A stretch of DNA of 33,962 bases. It comes from SIG607 sp045592625. Its GTDB lineage: Bacteria; Bacillota; Clostridia; Oscillospirales; Acutalibacteraceae. The position numbers were made by a program, and so were the translations under genes. This document shows positions 25,677 to 33,433 of the stretch, piece by piece (position 1 is the stretch's first letter; the number at the start of each line of letters is the position of its first letter). The stretch is from positions 1 through 33,962 of the forward strand of contig JAZNVC010000009.1 of assembly GCA_045592625.1 (NCBI GenBank), in the 5' to 3' direction. Below the pieces are notes generated by a model. It was not told the origin of the DNA. It was given only the letters and a program-made list of their open reading frames with translations, and made no database searches.

Positions 25677-26478
25677 CGATATTACTTTCGGTCAATATTT
25701 TCCTGCCGATTCTGTTATTCACAGACTAGATCCCCGAATTAAATTTTTACTGCTTATATTCATAATAGTTTTTATTTTTTTAGGTAATATGTACTCAATA
25801 GGGTTATCTCTTATTTTTTCAGTAATTATTATGATTATTTCTAAAATTCCTGTTAAAATGTATCTGAAAAATCTTAAAGTCATACTGCCAATTATAATTT
25901 TTACAGGCATTATTAATACACTTTATGTAAAAACAGGTACAGTTTTGCTTGACTGGTGGAAAATTACAATAACGGTGGATGGAGTTTATAAGGCAGTATT
26001 TATGGCAGTACGTATCGCCTTGCTCATAATTATAAGTTCTACATTAACATACACTACCACTCCAAACGATTTAACCGACGCCATTGAACGTCTATGCAAA
26101 CCTTTTAAGTTAATCGGTCTTGGTACAGTTGTTCATATGCTGACTATGATGATGACCATTGCTTTAAGGTTTATCCCCACATTAATTGAAGAAACGCAAA
26201 AAATAATGAATGCACAAAAGGCAAGGGGAGCAGATATAGAAAGCGGTGGTATTTTAAGCAGAGTAAAAGCACTTGTTCCTATTTTAATTCCGCTTATAAT
26301 ACTATCTGTTCGCAGAGCCTATGATTTGGCAGAGGCGATGGAATGCCGTTGTTATAACGGTGGTATAGGAAAACAAAGGATGAAACAACTTCATTTAAGA
26401 ATTTCTGATTTTGTTGCTCTGTTTATTTGTCTGGTCTGGGGTGGACTCATTATACTAATCAAAATATTTATGGGGTAA
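25669..26478 (+). CDS. ecfT: Energy-coupling factor transporter transmembrane protein EcfT
   Basis: 269 residues, with about five membrane helices and two cytoplasmic coupling helices. The start is TTG inside the end of ecfA2 (TTGATTAA), with GGGAGG upstream. The first coupling motif is a standard ARG (AQKARGAD, about 185-187). The second, normally EARG or EARC, reads MECRCYNGG (about 224-232), so the alanine and glycine positions are both Cys. EcfT holds the ATPases and the exchangeable S component together in the membrane. The ecfA1-ecfA2-ecfT-truA order matches Bacillus. Confidence 0.93.
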   Translation: MINDITFGQYFPADSVIHRLDPRIKFLLLIFIIVFIFLGNMYSIGLSLIFSVIIMIISKIPVKMYLKNLKVILPIIIFTGIINTLYVKTGTVLLDWWKITITVDGVYKAVFMAVRIALLIIISSTLTYTTTPNDLTDAIERLCKPFKLIGLGTVVHMLTMMMTIALRFIPTLIEETQKIMNAQKARGADIESGGILSRVKALVPILIPLIILSVRRAYDLAEAMECRCYNGGIGKQRMKQLHLRISDFVALFICLVWGGLIILIKIFMG

Positions 26479-26481
26479 TTT

Positions 26482-27216
26482 ATGCAAAAATATTTGATTA
26501 AAATCGCATTTGACGGTACCAACTATCACGGTTGGCAGGTACAGCCTAACGGAATCACCGTTCAGGAATGTCTTCAAAATGCTATGTCTAAGCTATATGG
26601 ATATACTCCCGACGTAACAGGCTGCAGCCGTACCGATGCAGGTGTCCATGCAGAAGAATTTTACTGTCATTTTTCACTTCAAAACGATATTGCTGATTGT
26701 GGAATCGTTGCCGGACTTAATTCTGTGCTTAGTGATGACATACGTGTTTTAAGCTGTAAGCATATAGAAGAGGATTTTCATTGCAGATATGCCGCAAAGC
26801 GAAAAACTTATATCTATAAAATTGATACACGAAGGATAACCGACCCCTTTACAGCCCGTTACAGTTATCATTACATCGGTTCGCTCAACATCGAAAAAAT
26901 GAACTTTTTTTGTAGTTCTTTAATCGGTGTTCACGATTTTGAAGGTTTTTCTTCTGCAAACAGAAGCGTAAAGGACACAATTCGTGAAATTTACCAATGT
27001 GATATTACCGAAAATGAAGGTGTTTTAACCTTTACGGTAACCGGTAACGGATTTTTATACAATATGGTTCGTATCTTGGTTGGCACGGCCATCGATGTTG
27101 GAAACGGCAGACTGGACGAAAATATTGCTGACAAAATTTTTGAGACAAAAAACAGAGCACTTGGTGGCTTTACTGCACCGGCAAAAGGTTTATTTTTAAA
27201 ACAGGTTGAATATTGA
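26482..27216 (+). CDS. truA: tRNA pseudouridine(38-40) synthase
   Basis: 244 residues. It isomerises uridines 38-40 in the anticodon arm. The catalytic aspartate (about 52) lies in the invariant CSRTDAGVHA. Other family blocks are AFDGTNYHGWQ near the start, FHCRYAAKRKTYIYKI and GFLYNMVRILVG. The length is normal for TruA. It begins 3 nt after the ecfT stop, in the conserved Firmicutes ecf-truA arrangement. Confidence 0.96.
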   Translation: MQKYLIKIAFDGTNYHGWQVQPNGITVQECLQNAMSKLYGYTPDVTGCSRTDAGVHAEEFYCHFSLQNDIADCGIVAGLNSVLSDDIRVLSCKHIEEDFHCRYAAKRKTYIYKIDTRRITDPFTARYSYHYIGSLNIEKMNFFCSSLIGVHDFEGFSSANRSVKDTIREIYQCDITENEGVLTFTVTGNGFLYNMVRILVGTAIDVGNGRLDENIADKIFETKNRALGGFTAPAKGLFLKQVEY

Positions 27217-27225
27217 GGTGAAATA

Positions 27226-28491
27226 ATGCCCAAATATCTAAAAAATAAAAGGAGACGCCGTCATAAGTTCATAAAATCGAGCGTTGAAAATGAAATAAAA
27301 ATGCAATCAGGCAATGAAGAACCGCAAAGGGAAAAACGTATAAAAAAAACGTCACTTAAAGTTCTTAACGGCAAAAAACAAGCTAGAAAATTACGCCGTA
27401 TTATTTTTGTTGCCTTAGTTTTAGCCATTACTATCACTCTACTGACTGTATCTTTGCTTTCACCAACAGGCTTAAAGGAAATGTACGGAAATTTTTCTGC
27501 TGCTTTTTCCTTTAAAAACGAGTTTCCTATTGAGTTATATGGTACTGAAACCTATTCTGTTGATATCGATAATAATTATTTTTATTTGCTATCCGACACA
27601 GATATATCGGTTATTTCCAATAATGGCAAGAGCACCTTTAGAGACGGTCACGGTTTTTCAAATCCAATTCTTTCAATCAGTGAATCACGCTGCCTTTTAT
27701 ACGACCAAAACGGCAAAGGGGTAAAGGTTTACAATGCAAAAGGATGTCTTATAAGTTTAAATATGGACTATACCGTTTATTCGGGTGATATCGGACGAAA
27801 CGGAACCTTTGCTATTGCGAGTAAATCCGACAAATTCACTTCTATGTTAACCGTTTTTGATAAAAAGGGCGAATTTTTATATGAGTGGATGTGTCCTGAG
27901 GAAACCATTACTTCCGTTGCTGTTGCTCCAAACGGTAAAAAAGTAGCAGTTGGCACTGTAAAGGTGGCAGGCGGTGAATTTTTAAGTTCGCTTTACCTAC
28001 TTGAATTCGATTCTGCAGACCCGATATTTTCTAAAAAATACGAAGGTAATTTAATTCTTGGCTTAATTTCAGCTTCCAGAAAAACCTTTACTGTAGTTTT
28101 TGAAAATAAATGTGATATTATTTCTTGGAAAGACCATTCAACGCTACAGTACGAATCAGAATATGATGTTAATTTTGTTAAATCGGATAAACGTTATACT
28201 GTAATTGCCTCAAGCCGTGAAAATGATGACGGCAACTATAAATTCAACATTTACACAAAGGCAAAAAAACTTAAAAGTGAATTTACCTTTAATGGTCAAG
28301 TTGATGATTTTAACATTAAATCCAACAAAATATTCATTTTAAGCGGAAACTGTGTATATCTTATTAATAGTGATGGTAAAATCGCCAAAAAAGGTGAGTG
28401 TGGATTTGGAACGGTAAAAATAGTTCCCATTTCATCAGACAGTTGTCTTGCGGTAGGTCACAATTCTATCACTAAAATAGCATTACAGTAG
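27226..28491 (+). CDS. DUF5711 family membrane-anchored protein
   Basis: 421 residues. A very basic cytoplasmic N terminus (KNKRRRRHKF and further lysines up to about 57) precedes one membrane helix at about 58-79. The rest is predicted extracytoplasmic. That part has repeating short beta segments, for example SDTDISVISNNGKST, SDKFTSMLTVFDKKGEF and SDGKIAKKGECG, and looks like a beta-propeller. This matches the DUF5711 family of Clostridia, whose function is not known to me. GAGGTGA precedes the ATG. It sits between truA and a CvpA-type protein in the same transcription run. A sensor or scaffold role at the cell envelope is speculation. Confidence 0.75.
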   Translation: MPKYLKNKRRRRHKFIKSSVENEIKMQSGNEEPQREKRIKKTSLKVLNGKKQARKLRRIIFVALVLAITITLLTVSLLSPTGLKEMYGNFSAAFSFKNEFPIELYGTETYSVDIDNNYFYLLSDTDISVISNNGKSTFRDGHGFSNPILSISESRCLLYDQNGKGVKVYNAKGCLISLNMDYTVYSGDIGRNGTFAIASKSDKFTSMLTVFDKKGEFLYEWMCPEETITSVAVAPNGKKVAVGTVKVAGGEFLSSLYLLEFDSADPIFSKKYEGNLILGLISASRKTFTVVFENKCDIISWKDHSTLQYESEYDVNFVKSDKRYTVIASSRENDDGNYKFNIYTKAKKLKSEFTFNGQVDDFNIKSNKIFILSGNCVYLINSDGKIAKKGECGFGTVKIVPISSDSCLAVGHNSITKIALQ

Positions 28492-28499
28492 GTGTAAGT

Positions 28500-29153
28500 A
28501 TGACGTATTTGTTTTTGGATATATTTTTTTCAATCATTTTAATTATCAGCGTTATTGTTGGTGTAAAAAAAGGAGCAATTAAAATTTTCCTATCTCTTAT
28601 CGCTACTGTTTCTGCTGCTTTTTTAACATATTGCTTTGGTAATACCGTATCTTCTTATATTTACAACAAATTTATCCAGCCTTCTCTTATCAATAAAATT
28701 TATTCATATATCGAAAGTACCGGCACTACTAAAGAGGTTTTACCAAAGTTTATTTCTCAAAATGCCGACAAATTCGGCATTGAACTTGAAAAGCTTAAGC
28801 TTAGTAATTCAGTAAGCAAAGATGACGTTGCAAATCTCGTTGAAAACAACCTATATAAAACGATTTATTCACTTCTTAACTTAGTTATAACAATAGCATT
28901 ATTTATAGTTATTTTACTACTTCTTAAATTTATACTTAATTTATTCAATAAGCTTGTAAAACATAGTTTTGTAAGCGGTATAAACTCAATATTAGGCGGA
29001 GCGTGTGGAATTGTTAACGGCATAGTTATTATTACATTACTATGTTTTGTTCTTAATTTCTGCTTTAAAAACGCTATAGTAATGCCAACATATTTTTCTG
29101 AAGAAAGCGTTAATAATTCCTTATTTTATCGCTTATTCTTATATATTTTTTGA
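28500..29153 (+). CDS. CvpA-family membrane protein
   Basis: 217 residues with four predicted helices. The first two are joined by GVKKGAIKIFLS, the CvpA-family G-x-x-K/R-G hallmark. The last two include ILNLFNKLVKHSFVSGINSILGGACGIVNGIV, which matches the CvpA C-terminal pattern (G-x-x-N-x-x-LGGxxG). CvpA relatives occur widely in the inner membrane; in E. coli the protein is linked to colicin V production and envelope stress, without a defined molecular activity. It lies 8 nt after the DUF5711 gene and before the Clp ATPase gene. Confidence 0.85.
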   Translation: MTYLFLDIFFSIILIISVIVGVKKGAIKIFLSLIATVSAAFLTYCFGNTVSSYIYNKFIQPSLINKIYSYIESTGTTKEVLPKFISQNADKFGIELEKLKLSNSVSKDDVANLVENNLYKTIYSLLNLVITIALFIVILLLLKFILNLFNKLVKHSFVSGINSILGGACGIVNGIVIITLLCFVLNFCFKNAIVMPTYFSEESVNNSLFYRLFLYIF

Positions 29154-29173
29154 TTTTTTGAAAGGAATTTAAA

Positions 29174-31441
29174 ATGAAACTTTGCTATAAATGTCAAAAG
29201 CGTCCTGCTGTGGTTTTTATTTCCGATACTATGGACCCCAACGCCTCTCCAAAAGGACTTTGTCTAGTTTGTGCTAAATCTTCGGGAATTAAACCAATTG
29301 ATGATATGCTTAAAAAAATGAATATTTCTGATGATGATATTGAGCAAATGAGCGATCAATTTATGGAAATTATGTCTATGAACGGTGACGGGGAAGGTGA
29401 CGAATTCGATTTAGGCACTACCCCAGCATTTCCGTTTTTAAACAATATGTTCACGGGTACTCCATCTCAAAAATCAGATGACGATAAATCAAAAGATAGC
29501 GGTAACGAGAGCAAAAAAGAACGTAAAAAACGTCGTTTCCTTGAACAATACTGCACCAATCTGACAGAACGTGCTAAAAACGGTCAGCTTGACGAAATCT
29601 TCGGAAGGGATGAGGAACTCTACAGAACCATTCAAATCCTTTCACGTCGTACCAAAAATAATCCTTGTCTTATCGGCGAACCCGGTGTTGGTAAAACTGC
29701 TATAGCAGAAGGCCTTGCTATTAAAATTGCACGTGGCAACGCTCCTGCACGTCTTTTGGACAAAGAAATTCACTTACTCGATTTAACAGGTCTTGTAGCA
29801 GGAACTCAGTTTAGAGGTCAGTTTGAAAGCAGAGTAAAAGGTTTGGTTGAAGAGGTCAAAACTGCCGGAAATATTATTCTCTTTATTGATGAAATTCACA
29901 ACCTTGTAGGTGCAGGGGATTCTGCCGAAGGTTCGATGAATGCTGCCAATATTTTAAAACCTGCTTTATCACGTGGAGAAATTCAGATTATAGGTGCTAC
30001 AACCTTTAAAGAATATAGGAAATATATTGAAAAAGATGCCGCTTTAGAGCGAAGATTTCAGCCTGTAACTATAGAAGAACCGTCTCTGCTCGAAACCGAA
30101 AAGGTGCTTATGGGAATCAAAAAATATTATGAAGGTTATCATAACGTAACCATTCCCGATTCTCTTATTTCAACAATCGTCCGTTTATCCGAACGGTATG
30201 TTAACGACAGATTCTTACCCGATAAGGCTATCGATTTAATGGATGAGGCTTGTGCTTGTGCAAGTCTTGCCAATACAGCTGTAGATAATCTGTATATTGC
30301 CAATAAAAAGATTGCTGAAACTCAAATGGAACTTGACAGTCTTGAAGCCGATGTTGATAATGTCAACTATGAAAAAATAGCAATGGTTAAGGCCGAACTT
30401 GAGAAATACAAAAAACAGGCAAGTGAACTTTATGTTCCGGCATCTGATAACACCGTTACCGATATGGATGTTGCTAAGGTCATTGAGCTGTGGACAGGCA
30501 TTCCTGCCGCAAAGGTTCAGGAAAACGATCTTAAAAAACTTTGTAATTTAGAAGGTGCTATTTTAGAAAGAATCATCGGTCAGGAAAAAGCAGTTAAACT
30601 TGTTGTGTCTGCGGTTAAACGTTCAAGGGTTCAGATGAGCACAAAACGCCGTCCTGCCTCATTTATTTTTGTGGGTCCAACAGGTGTAGGCAAAACCGAA
30701 CTGGTTAAGGTTCTTTCTGAGCAGTTATTCGATACTCCTGAAACAATGATACGGCTTGATATGTCTGAATTTATGGAAAAGCACTCTGTTTCAAGGCTAA
30801 TAGGAGCACCTCCCGGATACGTAGGTTATGACGAAGCCGGTCAGCTTACCGAAAAGGTCAGAAGAAAGCCTTATTCTGTAGTTTTATTCGATGAAATAGA
30901 AAAAGCACATCCCGATATTTTAAATATATTATTACAAATTCTTGATGACGGCAGAATTACAGATGCACAGGGAAGAACGGTTAATTTTGAAAACACAATT
31001 ATCATTTTGACCTCTAATGCCGGTAGTGACAAAAACTCCGCTTTACTGGGTTTTGAAAAGACCGCTGTTCAGGTCAGCGAAGAAAAAGCACGGAAAGCAT
31101 TAAGCGAATTTTTGCGTCCCGAATTTATTGCACGAGTAGATGAAATTGTTGTATTTAATCCATTGGATGTAAATTCACTTTCAAAAATCAGCGGTTTACT
31201 TCTCGATGAAATAAAGGAAGCTATGAGTTATAAAGGAATTACTCTTTCATACACAAACGAGGTATGCAAATTAATAGCAGAAAAGTGTGAAGGATGTAAA
31301 TCAAACGCCAGAGAATTGCGCAACTACATTCGCCGAAACATTGAAGATAAGATAGTTTCATTGCTGATTAACGATAACACACCCGGTATAAAAGAATTAA
31401 AAATATCGGTTAAAAATAACGAAATAGTGCTAAACAAATAG
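29174..31441 (+). CDS. Clp/Hsp100 AAA+ unfoldase with N-terminal zinc finger (ClpE/ClpC-like)
   Basis: 755 residues with two AAA+ modules. The N terminus carries a four-cysteine zinc-binding motif (Cys 4, 7, 30 and 33), as in ClpE, in place of the double Clp-N repeats. A low-complexity acidic linker follows at about 70-115. D1 has Walker A GEPGVGKT (168-175) and Walker B ILFIDE (235-240). D2 has Walker A GPTGVGKT (501-508) and Walker B VVLFDE (569-574). The middle coiled-coil (about 372-420) is short, as in ClpC/ClpE types rather than ClpB. An LGF tripeptide (625-627) after TSNAGSD fits the ClpP-docking loop, so it probably feeds ClpP. It ends the ruvC-led run; no ctsR or mcsAB gene is adjacent. 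ClpE versus ClpC naming is unsettled, so no symbol is given. Confidence 0.9.
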   Translation: MKLCYKCQKRPAVVFISDTMDPNASPKGLCLVCAKSSGIKPIDDMLKKMNISDDDIEQMSDQFMEIMSMNGDGEGDEFDLGTTPAFPFLNNMFTGTPSQKSDDDKSKDSGNESKKERKKRRFLEQYCTNLTERAKNGQLDEIFGRDEELYRTIQILSRRTKNNPCLIGEPGVGKTAIAEGLAIKIARGNAPARLLDKEIHLLDLTGLVAGTQFRGQFESRVKGLVEEVKTAGNIILFIDEIHNLVGAGDSAEGSMNAANILKPALSRGEIQIIGATTFKEYRKYIEKDAALERRFQPVTIEEPSLLETEKVLMGIKKYYEGYHNVTIPDSLISTIVRLSERYVNDRFLPDKAIDLMDEACACASLANTAVDNLYIANKKIAETQMELDSLEADVDNVNYEKIAMVKAELEKYKKQASELYVPASDNTVTDMDVAKVIELWTGIPAAKVQENDLKKLCNLEGAILERIIGQEKAVKLVVSAVKRSRVQMSTKRRPASFIFVGPTGVGKTELVKVLSEQLFDTPETMIRLDMSEFMEKHSVSRLIGAPPGYVGYDEAGQLTEKVRRKPYSVVLFDEIEKAHPDILNILLQILDDGRITDAQGRTVNFENTIIILTSNAGSDKNSALLGFEKTAVQVSEEKARKALSEFLRPEFIARVDEIVVFNPLDVNSLSKISGLLLDEIKEAMSYKGITLSYTNEVCKLIAEKCEGCKSNARELRNYIRRNIEDKIVSLLINDNTPGIKELKISVKNNEIVLNK

Positions 31442-31450
31442 CAGTATATA

Positions 31451-31480
31451 TGTGCCGTTCATTTTTTTGGACGGCACATA
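31451..31480 (+). other. Hairpin after the Clp ATPase gene
   Basis: TGTGCCGTTC (31451-31460) pairs with GGACGGCACA (31469-31478, one G-U), and the loop is ATTTTTTT. The T run is in the loop, not after the stem, and A-rich sequence follows. It may slow transcription or protect the mRNA 3' end; a standard terminator is not supported. Confidence 0.45.
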
Positions 31481-31499
31481 AAAATATTTAAAAAAAGAC

Positions 31500-31528
31500 T
31501 TGACTATAGAGTGATTATGTGGTAATAT
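31500..31528 (+). promoter_or_regulatory. Promoter of the tRNA-Gly/tRNA-Arg pair
   Basis: TTGACT (31500-31505), 17-bp spacer, TAATAT (31523-31528), 16 nt before tRNA-Gly. Confidence 0.6.
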
Positions 31529-31544
31529 ACTTAGGTCGCAAGAT

Positions 31545-31619
31545 GCGGGTGTAGTTCAATGGCTAGAATTCCAGCCTTCCAAGCTGGCCGTGTGGGTTCG
31601 ATTCCCATCACCCGCTCCA
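31545..31619 (+). tRNA. tRNA-Gly (anticodon TCC)
   Basis: The acceptor stem GCGGGTG (31545-31551) pairs with CACCCGC (31609-31615), discriminator T, CCA encoded (31617-31619). The anticodon stem CCAGC/GCTGG encloses CTTCCAA, giving TCC. The T-arm contains GGTTCGATTCC. Confidence 0.95.
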
Positions 31620-31620
31620 A

Positions 31621-31649
31621 ACCGTCAATTTGTTGACGGTTTTATTTTA
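31621..31649 (+). terminator. Terminator between the two tRNAs
   Basis: ACCGTCAA (31621-31628) pairs with TTGACGGT (31633-31640) around TTTG, followed by a T-rich run (31641-31648). Because no separate promoter was found before tRNA-Arg, this is either leaky or a processing hairpin. Confidence 0.65.
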
Positions 31650-31654
31650 AGTAA

Positions 31655-31731
<77 letters not shown>

Positions 31732-31733
31732 CG

Positions 31734-31773
31734 AAAAAAGTCACTTTTGTCTACTGACAAAGGTGACTTTTTT
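31734..31773. terminator. Symmetric terminator-like hairpin after tRNA-Arg (start of repeat copy A)
   Basis: AAAAAAGTCACTTTTGTC (31734-31751), loop TACT, GACAAAGGTGACTTTTTT (31756-31773). The stem is about 18 bp with one mismatch or G-U. It ends the tRNA transcript and is also the left part of a repetitive element described separately. Confidence 0.85.
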
Positions 31774-31863
31774 CAATAAAATCCGTCCTATCGGACGGGA
31801 TAAATCCCGCTTTCGTGGGATGAAATCACTTCGTGCTGAAATCCGACTTCGTTGGGAGATTTG
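31768..31863. repeat. Small-hairpin repetitive element, copy A
   Basis: A block TTTTTTCAATAAAATCCGTC (31768-31787) leads into a chain of short hairpins separated by GATAAATC or TGAAATC linkers. These are CCGTCC-TATC-GGACGG (31783-31798), ATCCCGC-TTTC-GTGGGAT (31804-31821), CAC-TTC-GTG (about 31827-31835) and a longer imperfect CCGAC-TTC-GTTGGG. Several loops are TTCG-like. The design parallels the array at 7-112 but with different linkers. It contains no open reading frame of note. Confidence 0.65.
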
Positions 31864-31875
31864 CTGGTCAAATTT

Positions 31876-31916
31876 CACTCTACCAGTGGTTTATATCTCC
31901 TCACTAAACCAATGGT
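31876..31916. repeat. Imperfect 15-bp direct repeat upstream of the Xre regulator
   Basis: CACTCTACCAGTGGT (31876-31890) and CACTAAACCAATGGT (31902-31916) agree at 12 of 15 positions, offset 26 bp. TGGTTTA (31887-31893) and TAAACCA (31905-31911) also form a 7-bp inverted repeat. They lie about 27 bp before a TATACT -10 candidate (31943-31948) for the regulator gene, so autoregulation is possible. Confidence 0.4.
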
Positions 31917-31969
31917 GGGTGTGTTTTAGTCTCTTATTTAGCTATACTGAATGCAAAAGGAGGTAGCTT

Positions 31970-32578
31970 ATGGACCAAATAAAAATCGGTAGATTTATTG
32001 CCGAGTGCAGAAAGAAATTAAACTTAACACAAATGCAATTGGCAGAAAAACTGGATATCACCGACAAAGCTGTATCCAAGTGGGAACGCGGTGTGGCAAT
32101 GCCCGATACTTCGATAATGCTTGAACTGTGTGATATTCTTTGCATCAGTGTAAATGAATTATTAATTGGGGAGAAAATCAATATGGAAAATAATAATCAG
32201 AAAAACGAACAGCTTTTGATGGATATGGCAAGGGAATTAGAGAAGAAAAACAAAACAATTTGGTCTTCCATGTGGGCAATTATGATCGTAAGTATGGCGG
32301 CGTTACTTGCAGGTATATTTATTGCTGCATTTTTGATTCCCGAAGGAGTGTGGCAGCTTGTTACAATTCTTGGTGTTTGTGTCGTGTTTTTGGTACCGTG
32401 CTTCTATGCAGTAAAACTTGAGGTAAGCGTAGGTGCTTATAAATGTCAGAATTGCGGTCACGAAATTGTTCCTACCTATAAAGAAGCGATGATGGCAATG
32501 CACAGAGGCTTTACCCGTCACTTAATGTGTCCTAAATGTAACAAACGCACTTGGTGCAAAAAAGTAGTGAAGAAGTGA
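31970..32578 (+). CDS. Membrane-anchored Xre-family regulator with C-terminal zinc ribbon
   Basis: 202 residues. An HTH_3 (Xre/Cro) DNA-binding domain at about 5-60 contains KLNLTQMQLAEKLDITDKAVSKWE. A linker follows, then two membrane helices at about 101-123 and 128-148. The C-terminal part has two CX2C pairs (Cys 159/162 and 187/190), a zinc-ribbon pattern, so both soluble ends should be cytoplasmic. AAAGGAGG precedes the ATG. Such proteins could sense membrane or metal and redox state while bound to DNA, but no target gene is evident beside it. It is bracketed by two copies of a repetitive element, which suggests a mobile or recently shuffled segment. Confidence 0.8.
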   Translation: MDQIKIGRFIAECRKKLNLTQMQLAEKLDITDKAVSKWERGVAMPDTSIMLELCDILCISVNELLIGEKINMENNNQKNEQLLMDMARELEKKNKTIWSSMWAIMIVSMAALLAGIFIAAFLIPEGVWQLVTILGVCVVFLVPCFYAVKLEVSVGAYKCQNCGHEIVPTYKEAMMAMHRGFTRHLMCPKCNKRTWCKKVVKK

Positions 32579-32662
32579 ATTTCAAGATATCGAACAAAGC
32601 AGACACACTACTTTTTGTCATTCTTTCCCCTACTTATACACCTTTTAGTCGCTCTTTCGCAG
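32579..32662. other. Short gap without a gene
   Basis: The bases between the Xre regulator stop codon and the next terminator hairpin hold no gene, promoter or repeat that I can support. Confidence 0.5.
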
Positions 32663-32696
32663 AAAAAACTCCTTGAGAAATCTCAAGGAGTTTTTT
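32663..32696. terminator. Symmetric terminator after the Xre regulator (start of repeat copy B)
   Basis: AAAAAACTCCTTGAGA (32663-32678), loop AA, TCTCAAGGAGTTTTTT (32681-32696) are perfect inverted repeats with T runs on both strands. Confidence 0.88.
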
Positions 32697-32739
32697 CAAC
32701 TAAATCCGTCTTCTATGTGTGAAATCGCTTTATTGATTT
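32691..32739. repeat. Small-hairpin repetitive element, decayed copy B
   Basis: TTTTTTCAACTAAATCCGTC (32691-32710) matches copy A (31768-31787) at 18 of 20 positions, including the junction with the terminator T run. Beyond it only GAAATC and GATTT linkers remain, without good hairpins. Confidence 0.65.
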
Positions 32740-32765
32740 TTATTATATAAAATATCATAAAAAAG

Positions 32766-32794
32766 TTGCTGTAAATTATTTTATGTGATATAAT
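32766..32794 (+). promoter_or_regulatory. Promoter of the YfcE-like gene
   Basis: TTGCTG (32766-32771), 17-bp spacer, TATAAT (32789-32794) with extended TGA. Confidence 0.7.
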
Positions 32795-32822
32795 TAGCAA
32801 AAAACAATGTGAGGACATTTTT

Positions 32823-33365
32823 ATGAAACTTATAATCGCATCCGACATACACGGTTCAATAAAATACTGCAAAGAATTGTTTGAGGCTGTAAAAAGGGAA
32901 GATGCTGATAAAATTTTACTTCTTGGCGACCTTTTATATCACGGTCCCAGAAATGATTTGCCCGACGAATATGCTCCTAAAGAGGTAATTTCTTTACTTA
33001 ACGAGCACAAAGATATAATATTTGCTGTACGTGGTAACTGTGACACTGAAGTTGACCAAATGGTACTTGATTTTCCTATACTTGCAGATTATTGCATAGT
33101 TTCTGTAGGCAGTAGAATAATGTACGCCACACACGGACATAATTATAACCCACAAAATCCCCCGAAACTTAATAAAGGTGATATTCTACTTAACGGACAT
33201 ACCCATGTTACAGCTTACGAAAGCAGGGAAGAGTATTACTATTTCAATCCCGGCTCTGTATCCATTCCAAAAGATAATACTCAACGTGGCTACATTTTAT
33301 TTGAAAATAACAAATTCACTTGGAAAACACTGGACGGAACTGCATTTAAGGAAATAATATTATAA
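32823..33365 (+). CDS. YfcE/MJ0936-family metallophosphoesterase
   Basis: 180 residues, the normal size for the single-domain YfcE phosphodiesterases. All metal-binding motifs of the calcineurin-like fold are present: DIH (Asp8, His10), GD (about 35-36), GNCD (about 71-74), HGH (about 104-106) and GHTH (about 125-128). It probably hydrolyses small phosphodiesters with Mn2+ in the cytoplasm; the physiological substrate in this family is not settled. TGAGGA precedes the ATG. It has its own extended -10 promoter, so it is independent of the regulator upstream. Confidence 0.9.
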   Translation: MKLIIASDIHGSIKYCKELFEAVKREDADKILLLGDLLYHGPRNDLPDEYAPKEVISLLNEHKDIIFAVRGNCDTEVDQMVLDFPILADYCIVSVGSRIMYATHGHNYNPQNPPKLNKGDILLNGHTHVTAYESREEYYYFNPGSVSIPKDNTQRGYILFENNKFTWKTLDGTAFKEIIL

Positions 33366-33371
33366 TTACTA

Positions 33372-33400
33372 TTGACTTTATATATATGATTTGCTAAAAT
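33372..33400 (+). promoter_or_regulatory. Promoter of the 103-residue orphan gene
   Basis: TTGACT (33372-33377), 17-bp spacer, TAAAAT (33395-33400) with extended TGC. It starts 6 nt after the upstream stop codon. Confidence 0.7.
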
Positions 33401-33433
33401 TTTAATGTAGAATTTTATGAAAGGTGATTATAT

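Noticed and set aside
31451..31480. Rho-independent terminator of the Clp operon
   Set aside because: The stem is sound but there is no T run after it; kept only as a hairpin.
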